This document shows, one piece after another, positions 54,945 to 62,124 of a stretch of DNA of 64,000 bases (position 1 is the stretch's first letter; each line of letters starts with the position of its first letter). The DNA is from an uncultured Sphingomonadaceae bacterium (GTDB taxonomy: Bacteria; Pseudomonadota; Alphaproteobacteria; Sphingomonadales; Sphingomonadaceae): assembly GCA_947258815.1 (NCBI GenBank), contig CAMYJW010000030.1:434001-498000 (forward strand), given 5' to 3'. A model generated the notes under the pieces. It was not told where the DNA came from, searched no databases, and saw only the letters and a program-made list of their open reading frames with translations. The position numbers were made by a program, and so were the translations under genes.

Positions 54945-55106
54945 ATGAGCGAACCGACACGTTCCCGCGCCGTCCTTTCCAATGAGGATTTCAAGCTTCT
55001 TCAGGAAGCGGTCCGGTTTTACATCCAGAGCCACGAAGACGATCCGATCTCGTCCAAATACTCAAATCTCTATCACAGACTTGGCAGCGCCACCCGGCGA
55101 GGCTAA
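54945..55106 (+). CDS. Small hypothetical protein behind aceA
   Basis: A 53-residue protein, MSEPTRSRAVLSNEDF start, predicted to be one long helix (FKLLQEAVRFYIQSHEDDP) with a basic end (ATRRG). CCGGAGA lies 8-10 bases before the ATG. It sits 63 bp after aceA and immediately before a strong terminator, so it should be co-transcribed with aceA. No family is recognised; codon use and the ribosome site support coding. Confidence 0.65.
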   Translation: MSEPTRSRAVLSNEDFKLLQEAVRFYIQSHEDDPISSKYSNLYHRLGSATRRG

Positions 55107-55138
55107 GCTGAGGCGTATTTCCTGGGGAGGAAAGCCTG

Positions 55139-55174
55139 GGCCCGTCGTGCAATAAAATGCGCGGCGGGCCTTTT
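55139..55174 (+). terminator. Intrinsic terminator of the aceA unit
   Basis: GGCCCGTCGTGC (55139-55150) pairs with GCGCGGCGGGCC (55159-55170), with two wobble pairs and an AATAAAAT loop, followed by TTTT. It ends the aceA-small protein transcript. Confidence 0.88.
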
Positions 55175-55214
55175 CGCGTGACGGCACGGTCGCGTTCGTG
55201 ACAGGGATGCGCCT

Positions 55215-56144
55215 ATGAAGACGATAACCACGCTGACGATGAACCCGACGATCGACCTCAGCTATGAAGTCGATCGGGTGCAGCCAACGCGCAAGACACG
55301 CGCGGATAATGAACGTTATGCGCCCGGTGGCGGCGGCATCAATGTTGCGCGCGTATTCGTGCGGCTGGGTGGCAACGCGCGCTGCATCTATTTGTCCGGC
55401 GGCGCGACCGGCCCTGCGTTTGACGGCCTTGTCGATCAGCATCAGCTTGTGCGCGAACGCATCCCGATCGCAGGCTCAACGCGAATCGCAACTGCGGTTT
55501 TTGAGCGCGAAACGGGGCAGGAATATCGCTTCACCCCTTCCGGGCCTCAGGTATCGGAAGACGAATGGCAGCATTGCCTTGAACGGCTCGCCGAAGTCGA
55601 TTGCGATTATCTGGTTGCCAGCGGATCGCTGCCGCCCGGCGTCCCCGTGGATTTTTATGCCCGTGCCGCTGCGATCATGGCGAAACGCGGCATAGCAATG
55701 GTGCTCGATACCTCCGGCCCCGCGCTAAGCCATGCCGTGGCAGACGCCAACCTGCTGCTGATCAAACCAAACCTTGCTGAATTTCAGCAGCTTGTCGGCA
55801 GCGATATCACCGGCGCCAGCGATATCGTTGCGGCGGCAAAGGCCATCGTGCACGAAGGGCAAAGCCGCTTTGTCGCCATCACCATAGGCGATCAAGGCGC
55901 GCTGCTGGTGAGTGAAGAGCTTGCCATCAGCCTGCCCGCCCTGCCGATCGAAGCCAAAAGCGCCGTTGGCGCGGGTGACAGTTTTCTGGCCGCGATGGTC
56001 CATGCGCTGGCAAAGGGCAGCGATCCGGCCCACGCATTCAAACGCGGCATGGCAGCAGGCAGCGCGGCAGTTCTGACGCCGGGAAGCAACCTTGCCTATC
56101 CCGATGAGATAGACCGACTGTTCGCCATGGTTGCGCCCGGCTGA
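55215..56144 (+). CDS. pfkB: PfkB-type 6-phosphofructokinase
   Basis: A 309-residue ribokinase-family sugar kinase. TLTMNPTIDLSYEV at the N-terminus, YAPGGGGINVARVFVRLGG in the sugar site and SAVGAGDSFLAAMVH with the catalytic Asp match E. coli PfkB closely along the whole length. It phosphorylates fructose-6-P, though tagatose-6-P or fructose-1-P kinases share the fold. Many sphingomonads rely on the Entner-Doudoroff route, so a kinase here is worth noting. It is transcribed with the MATE gene 21 bp downstream or alone. Confidence 0.88.
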   Translation: MKTITTLTMNPTIDLSYEVDRVQPTRKTRADNERYAPGGGGINVARVFVRLGGNARCIYLSGGATGPAFDGLVDQHQLVRERIPIAGSTRIATAVFERETGQEYRFTPSGPQVSEDEWQHCLERLAEVDCDYLVASGSLPPGVPVDFYARAAAIMAKRGIAMVLDTSGPALSHAVADANLLLIKPNLAEFQQLVGSDITGASDIVAAAKAIVHEGQSRFVAITIGDQGALLVSEELAISLPALPIEAKSAVGAGDSFLAAMVHALAKGSDPAHAFKRGMAAGSAAVLTPGSNLAYPDEIDRLFAMVAPG

Positions 56145-56165
56145 GATTCCTCCCTTTCGCCGCGC

Positions 56166-57551
56166 TTGCCGATTGACGAAACGCGCGCGCCGCTGCACCC
56201 CGCGCAGATCGTGACCAGCCCTTCCCATCCTTCCGGCTCCGGCCTTTCGCGTCTGGTCTGGGCGATTGCGCTTCCCGCAATGCTGACCAACGTTGCCACC
56301 GCGCTGTTCGGGCTGGCGGATATGTGGGTTATCGGCAGGCTTGGCGATGCACCCGCGCAAGGCGCGGTGGAGCTTGGCGCGAAGTTTATGCTGGGGCTTT
56401 TTCTGGTGTTCAATTTCCTGCGCACCGGCACCATCGCGCTGACCGCGCAAGCCGCCGGGCGCGGCGACAGGGCCGAACAGGCCGCCGCGCTGACCCGCGC
56501 CATCGCCACCAGCCTTGGCATCGGCATCGTGCTGCTCGCGCTCAAGCCGATTGTCGTTGATGCAGGGCTTTCGATGCTTGAAGCGCGCGGCGAAGTGGCG
56601 CGGCACGCGCGCACTTATATCGGCATCCGATATTGGGCAGGCGCGGCCTGGCTGGTCAATTGCGTGCTGATCGGCTGGCTGATCGGGCAGCGCCGGGTCA
56701 AAACCGTGCTTGTGGTCGAAGTTGGCGCAAACATCATCCATGTCGCGCTTGATTTCGCGCTTGTCCTTGGTCTGGGATGGGGCGTTGCCGGGGTTGCCTA
56801 TGCAACTGTTGCATCCGAATTGCTCAAGCTTGTGGCGCTCGCCATCCTTGTTGGCCTGATCCCCGCCGCGCGGCTGGCATGGGCCAGCGTGCGCGACGCA
56901 GGCACATGGGACGGCAGCGCGCTGAAACAGATGTTCGCGATCAATCGCGATCTGTTTATCCGCACCTTGCTGCTGACCGGCGCGATGCTGATCTTTACCC
57001 GTAGCGGCGCGCAGCAGGGGCCGGTGATCCTTGCCGCCAACGGCATCCTGTTTCAGCTGTTCATCCTTTCCGCGCTGCTGCTCGACGGATTTGAAAGCGC
57101 CGGACAGGTGTTGTGCGGCGAAGCAAAAGGCAGCCTCGATCGCGCGCGCTTTATCAGGATCGCAAAACTTGCGCTGGCTTGGGGCGGACTGATGGGCATC
57201 GCCGTCAGCGCTTTTTACCTGTGGCAAGGCGGCGCGCTGGCCGCGACGTTCAGCACCGATCCCGATGTCGTGCGCACCACTGGCGAATACACGATCTGGA
57301 TCGCGGTACTGCCGATCGTCGGGGTTACTTCGTTCGTGCTTGACGGTGTCTTTGTCGGCGCATCATGGACGCGCGCCATGCTGTTTACGATGCTGGTGGC
57401 GATGATCGCCTATGTCGGCATCCTGTGGCTGGCTACACCGCTTTCCAATGCAGAACTGTGGTTTGCGTTCTGTGTATTTTTCGCGGTTCGCGCTGCCGGA
57501 CAACTGTTGCTGTTACCACGCCTGATCGCGCGTGATTTCAGCGTTTCATGA
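56166..57551 (+). CDS. MATE-family efflux transporter (DinF-like)
   Basis: A 461-residue transporter with 12 predicted membrane helices in two halves. The N-terminal segment LPAMLTNVATALFGLADMWVIGRLGDAPAQGAVELG is the MATE/DinF pattern. These proteins export cationic compounds or drugs by Na+ or H+ antiport. The longest frame begins at TTG 56166; no ribosome site supports it, and GTG near 56211 is an alternative. Its last 14 bases overlap the convergent DUF938 gene. Confidence 0.87.
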   Translation: MPIDETRAPLHPAQIVTSPSHPSGSGLSRLVWAIALPAMLTNVATALFGLADMWVIGRLGDAPAQGAVELGAKFMLGLFLVFNFLRTGTIALTAQAAGRGDRAEQAAALTRAIATSLGIGIVLLALKPIVVDAGLSMLEARGEVARHARTYIGIRYWAGAAWLVNCVLIGWLIGQRRVKTVLVVEVGANIIHVALDFALVLGLGWGVAGVAYATVASELLKLVALAILVGLIPAARLAWASVRDAGTWDGSALKQMFAINRDLFIRTLLLTGAMLIFTRSGAQQGPVILAANGILFQLFILSALLLDGFESAGQVLCGEAKGSLDRARFIRIAKLALAWGGLMGIAVSAFYLWQGGALAATFSTDPDVVRTTGEYTIWIAVLPIVGVTSFVLDGVFVGASWTRAMLFTMLVAMIAYVGILWLATPLSNAELWFAFCVFFAVRAAGQLLLLPRLIARDFSVS

Positions 57552-58146
57552 ACACGACGGACAGGTTGTTCGCAGGCATTTCAATCACCTCGCGCAGCGC
57601 AAGCCCGTTTTCGTCCGCACAGGCGCTGACATCTTCGAGCAGCCGCAACCCCCAGCGCGGATCGCGCGATCTCAGGCTTTCGTCGAACGCAGCATTGCTT
57701 GGCTCGATTACATGGCCTTCGCGCCGATAAGGGCCATAAAGAAACAACGGCGCACCTTCTGGCAAAACGCGCGCAGCGCCGCGCATCAGGCCAAGCGTGG
57801 CTTCCCACGGGCTGATGTGGATCATGTTGATGCAGACAATCGCATCGGCCTGCGCGACGGGCCAGTTATCGCCCGCCGCATCAAGCGGAAGCGCGGGCAG
57901 GATGTTGCCAACCCCTTCGGCTGCCACCCATGCGTCGATAGAGGTGCGTGCATCGTCGGCAGGGTCGGTTGGCTGCCATTGAAGCGCCGGAAAAGCGCGC
58001 GCAAAATGCACCGCGTGTTCGCCCGATCCGCTGGCAATTTCCAGCACTTTGCCAGCCTTGGGAAAGACATCGCGCAAAACGGCAAGGATCGGCTCCCGGT
58101 TGCGCTGCGTGGCCGGGGCAAACCGGCGCTGATCATCATCGGCCAT
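57538..58146 (-). CDS. DUF938 SAM-dependent methyltransferase-like protein
   Basis: A 202-residue class I methyltransferase-fold protein. Motif I is VLEIASGSGEHAVHFARAFP; the family start RRFAPATQRNREPILAVL and INMIHISPWEATLGLM are DUF938 marks. The methyl acceptor is unknown. The start at 58146 is conserved-looking. Its stop region overlaps the MATE gene by 14 bp tail to tail. It is divergent from modA. Confidence 0.88.
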   Translation of the reverse strand: MADDDQRRFAPATQRNREPILAVLRDVFPKAGKVLEIASGSGEHAVHFARAFPALQWQPTDPADDARTSIDAWVAAEGVGNILPALPLDAAGDNWPVAQADAIVCINMIHISPWEATLGLMRGAARVLPEGAPLFLYGPYRREGHVIEPSNAAFDESLRSRDPRWGLRLLEDVSACADENGLALREVIEMPANNLSVVFMKR

Positions 58147-58251
58147 ACATCGACAGTTAGCCGATAAGCCGCGTGCGCGAAAGGAGCGGCCTTCCTTTCC
58201 GCGCGCGTGGACGTATAGACCGCTGGATATGTCTGGCCCGGAACACAGCAA

Positions 58252-59055
58252 ATGATGCGCGCGATTGCCCTGCTGGCCGCGATGGTGCTGACAATGCTGG
58301 CCACCGCCTGCTCTAACCCGAACGATGCGCGCGGGCCGCTGGTGCTCGCCGCTGCCAGCCTGCACGAAGCACTGAACGAAGTGGCCGATGTGTGGACTGC
58401 AAAGGGCAATCCGCGCCCCGTGCTCTCGTTTGGCGGAACGCCGCAGCTTGCCCGGCAGATAGAGGCTGGCGCGCCTGCCGATCTGTTTATCGCTGCAGAC
58501 ATGCAATGGATGGACGAAGTCGCCCGCAAGCGATTGATCGCCCCACACACCCGCGCTGTGATCGCAGGCAACGCACTGGTGCTGATTGCCACCCGTAACA
58601 CATCCGCGCAGGCATCCGGGGACAACGCGATTGCGCCTGGCATCGAGCCGGGATTTCCACTCGCCAAGGCATTGGGGCCGGGACGACTGGCGATGGCAGA
58701 TCCCGATAGCGTTCCTGCCGGTCGCTATGCGCGTCAGGCGCTTGAAACGCTTGCAGTCTGGCCATCCGTTGCCAACCGGATCACCCGCACCGAAAACGTC
58801 AGAGTTGCGCTGGCGCTGGTGGCGCGCGGCGAAGCGCCGCTGGGGATCGTCTACGCCAGCGATGCCAAAGCAGAACCCGATGTGCGGATTGTTGGCCGTT
58901 TTCCGCAACAAAGCCATGTGCCAATCCGCTATCCGGTCGCCCGGATCGCCTCATCACAGCATCGCGCGGCAGAGGATTTTCGCGCGTTCCTGCTTTCGGA
59001 TGAAGCGCAGGCCATCTTCGTTCGCCACGGCTTTTCCGCGCCGGAGGCACGATGA
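58252..59055 (+). CDS. modA: Molybdate ABC transporter substrate-binding protein
   Basis: A 267-residue periplasmic binding protein. A signal sequence with lipobox LATAC (about residues 16-20) suggests a lipoprotein. The ligand segment LVLAAASLHEALNEVA and FGGTPQLARQIEAGAPADLFIAAD are ModA marks. It binds molybdate or tungstate. Overlaps modB by ATGA. No ModE gene or recognisable ModE operator was found in the 105 bp upstream; that stretch holds a GC-rich near-palindrome. Confidence 0.93.
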   Translation: MMRAIALLAAMVLTMLATACSNPNDARGPLVLAAASLHEALNEVADVWTAKGNPRPVLSFGGTPQLARQIEAGAPADLFIAADMQWMDEVARKRLIAPHTRAVIAGNALVLIATRNTSAQASGDNAIAPGIEPGFPLAKALGPGRLAMADPDSVPAGRYARQALETLAVWPSVANRITRTENVRVALALVARGEAPLGIVYASDAKAEPDVRIVGRFPQQSHVPIRYPVARIASSQHRAAEDFRAFLLSDEAQAIFVRHGFSAPEAR

Positions 59056-59762
59056 TGCTGTCACCCGAAGAATGGCAGATCGTCGCGCTGTCGCTGCGCG
59101 TCAGCTTCCTTGCGATACTGTGCACCTTGCCGGTCGCCTTCGGGCTGGCGTGGCTGCTGGCGCGCAAACGGTTTGCTGGCAAGATCGTGCTCGATGCGCT
59201 GGTGCATCTGCCGCTTGTCCTCCCCCCGGTGGTGACAGGCTGGCTGCTGCTGATCGTGTTTGGCGCAAACGGCCCGGTCGGCAAGTTGCTTCACGACCTG
59301 TTTGGAATGACACTGATGTTCCGCTGGACGGGCGCGGCACTGGCCGCCGCGATCATGGCATTGCCGCTGATGGTGCGCGCGATGCGGCTTTCGCTCGAAG
59401 CGGTCGATCAGCGATACGAAGGCGCGGCCCGCACGCTGGGCGCTGGCCCGTGGCGCACGTTTTTCGAAGTGACCCTGCCCCTTGCCTCCCCCGGCATCGT
59501 TGCCGGAATGGTGCTGGGCTTCGCACGGTCCATTGGCGAATTTGGCGCGACGATCACGTTTGTCTCCAACATTCCGGGCGAAACACGCACCCTCCCGCTT
59601 GCGATCTACACATCGCTGCAATTGCCCGGAAACGAAGCGGCCGTCACCCGGCTGGCGCTGATTTCCGTGGCGCTGTCGCTGGGCGCGCTGCTGCTTTCCG
59701 AAGTGCTGGCGCGGCGCGGCGGCCTTGGAAGCGATGGGGCCAAAGGTTCGCATGTTCTTTGA
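59052..59762 (+). CDS. modB: Molybdate ABC transporter permease
   Basis: A 236-residue inner-membrane permease with five or six helices. The coupling loop LEAVDQRYEGAARTLGAGPWRTFFEVTLPLASPGI contains the EAA motif that contacts ModC. FARSIGEFGATITFVSNIPGETRT is the typical ModB C-terminal block. ATG 59052 overlaps the modA stop; the adjacent ATG 59055 is possible. The gene overlaps the start of modC by 11 bp. Confidence 0.95.
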   Translation: MMLSPEEWQIVALSLRVSFLAILCTLPVAFGLAWLLARKRFAGKIVLDALVHLPLVLPPVVTGWLLLIVFGANGPVGKLLHDLFGMTLMFRWTGAALAAAIMALPLMVRAMRLSLEAVDQRYEGAARTLGAGPWRTFFEVTLPLASPGIVAGMVLGFARSIGEFGATITFVSNIPGETRTLPLAIYTSLQLPGNEAAVTRLALISVALSLGALLLSEVLARRGGLGSDGAKGSHVL

Positions 59763-60381
59763 GATCGACATCCTGATCCGGCGCAGCGGGCGCACGGTCC
59801 ATGGCGATTTCAAGGCGCTTTCGGGGCTTACCGCGCTGTTCGGGCCATCGGGATCGGGCAAGACCAGCGTGCTGGACGCTGTGGCCGGATTGCTGAAGCC
59901 CGAACGCGGACGGATCGCGGTGGATGGCCGCGTTCTGTTTGACAGCGATGCCGGGATCGATCTTGCGCCAGAACAGCGCGCCTGCGGCTATGTGTTTCAG
60001 GATGGGCGGCTTTTCCCCCATCGCACGGTTACGCAAAACCTGCTGTTTGGCTGGAACCTCGCGCCCCCGGACCGGCGCTGGATGACCCCGGAAGATGCGA
60101 TCGATTTTCTTGGCATTGATCATCTGCTCGATCGGATGCCGCGCACCCTTTCAGGCGGCGAAGCGCAGCGTGTGGCTATCGGACGCGCCTTGCTCAGCGG
60201 CCCGCGCTGCCTTTTGATGGACGAACCGCTGGCCTCGCTGGACGAAGCCCGGCGCGAAGAGATTATGCGCGTTATCGAAAAAGTGCGCGACGAACTGCGC
60301 CTGCCGATCCTTTATGTCAGCCATGATCGCGGCGAAGTTGAACGGCTCGCCGATCATGTCGTCCCGATCCACCCGAAGTAG
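59752..60381 (+). CDS. modC: Molybdate ABC transporter ATPase, short form
   Basis: A 209-residue ABC ATPase. Walker A is GPSGSGKTSV, the signature is LSGGEAQRVAIGRALL, Walker B is CLLMDEPLASLD and the switch His is in YVSHDRGEVERL. It ends right after the nucleotide-binding domain. Usual ModC (about 350 residues) has an added C-terminal molybdate-binding (TOBE/MOP) regulatory domain, which is absent. ATG 59752 with AAAGG upstream is used; 59725 and 59734 are longer options. hemN ends two bases further on, from the other strand. Confidence 0.92.
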   Translation: MFFEIDILIRRSGRTVHGDFKALSGLTALFGPSGSGKTSVLDAVAGLLKPERGRIAVDGRVLFDSDAGIDLAPEQRACGYVFQDGRLFPHRTVTQNLLFGWNLAPPDRRWMTPEDAIDFLGIDHLLDRMPRTLSGGEAQRVAIGRALLSGPRCLLMDEPLASLDEARREEIMRVIEKVRDELRLPILYVSHDRGEVERLADHVVPIHPK

Positions 60382-60383
60382 CG

Positions 60384-61700
60384 TCAGATCGCGGAGCTGA
60401 ACCGGCGAACCGAATCCTGCCGGTAAGGATCGAACACGGCGGCAATCGAACGCGCATAGGGCAAACCGTCCGCCGCGATTGCCAGCGTTCCATCATCGCA
60501 CGAAACAAGCCCGCGCTCCATGAACGGCGCAAGTTGCGGCATCGCCGCCGCAAGCTGCCCTGCGCCGATTTCAGCCTTTCCGTCGCAAAGCAGGCGCATC
60601 ACGATATCGCCGCGCTCACGATCCTCGGGCGTGCGCACCACCCCGCGAGAGGCGCTGCATTTGCCTTGCGACAGCAACATCCGATAGCGACCCGCGTTCT
60701 TTTCGTTCTGCATATGCAGGCCGGGAAACGAACTGATCGCGGATGCCCCCAGACCGATCAGCACCGGCGAACTGTCATCGGTGAACCCCTGAAAATTCCG
60801 ACCCAGAATGCCCAGCTTCGCGGCAAGCGCCATCGGATCATGCCCTCTGGCGAAGTGATCGAAACCAACCGGCGCATAGCCATTGTCGCACAGATACGCA
60901 TGCCCCTTCGCCGCCATCGTGAAGCGCGCCGCCTGATCGGGCAATGCAGTGCCATCAATCTTGCGCTGGCGGCTGATCAGATGCGGCACATGGGCATATC
61001 CGAACAGCGCAATGCGATCCGCGCCCATCTCAGCCGCTTGCGCCAGTGTGCTTTCAAGATCGTCCCACGTCTGCCCCGGCAGGCCATACATGAGATCAAA
61101 GTTCAGCGAGGTCACTCCGGCTTCGCGCAACCAGTCAACGGTCTGCGCGATATGCCGCATCGGCTGCACCCGCCCGATCGCTTCCTGCAAATGCGGCGCG
61201 AATGTCTGCACCCCAAGGCTGGCCCGCCCGATACCAACAGCCGCGATCACTTCGGCCCATTGCGCCGTCATCGTGCGCGGGTCCAGCTCCATCGAGAGCA
61301 CCACATCGTCGCTCAGGCTGAACTCAACCGTGAGAGCAACGAACAGCCGCACAAGTTCGATTGGTGCGATCGCATTCGGGCTTCCACCGCCCAGCGAAAT
61401 GCGCGTGACTTTTGCGGATTTGGACACGCGGCTCGCAACAAGAGAAATCTCCTGGTGAAGCGTATCGAGATAGCTTGTCACCCGATCCGTGCGGTTGGCC
61501 GCGCTGGTGTTGCAGCCGCAATACCAGCAGATTTTCTCGCAAAACGGGATATGGATATAAAGTGAGATTTCGCCGCTAACATCCTCAAGCGCATGCAGAA
61601 AATCGGCTTGCGAAACGTCCTCGGAAAATTCAGCCGCTGTCGGGAAGCTGGTATAGCGCGGAACCGGGATCGCGAGGAGTTCAGGATAATATGGCCACAT
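60384..61700 (-). CDS. hemN: Oxygen-independent coproporphyrinogen III dehydrogenase
   Basis: A 438-residue radical SAM enzyme of haem synthesis under low oxygen. The N-terminal PRYTSFPTA is diagnostic for HemN over HemW. The cluster motif is PFCEKICWYCGCNT (CxxxCxxC, with an extra Cys). SLGGGSPN and GLPGQTWDDLE follow. Its position next to cbb3 oxidase assembly genes fits microaerobic control, but no FNR box with standard spacing was found upstream. It converges on modC. Confidence 0.95.
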   Translation of the reverse strand: MWPYYPELLAIPVPRYTSFPTAAEFSEDVSQADFLHALEDVSGEISLYIHIPFCEKICWYCGCNTSAANRTDRVTSYLDTLHQEISLVASRVSKSAKVTRISLGGGSPNAIAPIELVRLFVALTVEFSLSDDVVLSMELDPRTMTAQWAEVIAAVGIGRASLGVQTFAPHLQEAIGRVQPMRHIAQTVDWLREAGVTSLNFDLMYGLPGQTWDDLESTLAQAAEMGADRIALFGYAHVPHLISRQRKIDGTALPDQAARFTMAAKGHAYLCDNGYAPVGFDHFARGHDPMALAAKLGILGRNFQGFTDDSSPVLIGLGASAISSFPGLHMQNEKNAGRYRMLLSQGKCSASRGVVRTPEDRERGDIVMRLLCDGKAEIGAGQLAAAMPQLAPFMERGLVSCDDGTLAIAADGLPYARSIAAVFDPYRQDSVRRFSSAI

Positions 61701-61732
61701 TCAACCTTCTCTTGCCGAAAGTTGATCCGGCT

Positions 61733-61978
61733 TCATTGCGCCCGATCAAAACGCTTGCGGGTTGAACCGGCATGGCACCCCTTTGCACAGCACGGCGCGG
61801 TTCCCCCTCCACCAGGGCTGGCCGGACCTTCGATTGGAATGACGATCGCTCCGCCATTGCACAGCGCGGCTTCGATAACCCGCCTGCCCTGCGCACCGCC
61901 CTCTTGCGAAGCGGGGAGCGGCCCCGTCATCGCGGGCAGCAGACCAAACATCGCGACCAGCGAAACCGCCGCCCTCAC
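61733..61978 (-). CDS. Small exported Cys/His-rich protein in cbb3 assembly locus
   Basis: An 81-residue protein. GTG 61978 overlaps the ccoS TGA by GTGA. A predicted signal peptide (about residues 1-23) is followed by ALCNGGAIVIPIEGP and a Cys/His cluster, PCCAKGCHAG, near residues 62-71, then a basic end (STRKRFDR). The CCxKGCH arrangement could bind a metal or form disulfides. Related small proteins next to ccoS are recalled in sphingomonads as hypothetical. The genetic link to a copper ATPase and oxidase assembly suggests a role in copper handling; that is inference. Confidence 0.65.
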   Translation of the reverse strand: MRAAVSLVAMFGLLPAMTGPLPASQEGGAQGRRVIEAALCNGGAIVIPIEGPASPGGGGTAPCCAKGCHAGSTRKRFDRAQ

Positions 61979-62124
61979 GCCTCGTCCTCTTCCTCGATCA
62001 GAATGCGGTTGGCCGCGCCGTCAAGGTCTTCGAACTGGCCGCCGCGCATCGCCCAGAAAAACGCAGCCAGTCCGGCAAGGCCCATCAGCAAGGCAATCGG
62101 AATGAGAAACGCAAGCACCGTCAT
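61975..62124 (-). CDS. ccoS: cbb3-type oxidase assembly protein CcoS
   Basis: A 49-residue protein with one N-terminal membrane helix (about residues 4-25) followed by the CcoS pattern WAMRGGQFEDLDGAANRIL and an acidic end. CcoS is needed to mature haem and copper centres of cbb3 oxidase. Its ATG overlaps the ccoI stop (ATGA) and its TGA overlaps the next start (GTGA). Confidence 0.9.
   Translation of the reverse strand: MTVLAFLIPIALLMGLAGLAAFFWAMRGGQFEDLDGAANRILIEEEDEA

Noticed and set aside
61722..61749. TTGATC...GATCAA before hemN as an FNR box
   Set aside because: The halves are 16 bases apart; FNR sites need a 4-base gap.
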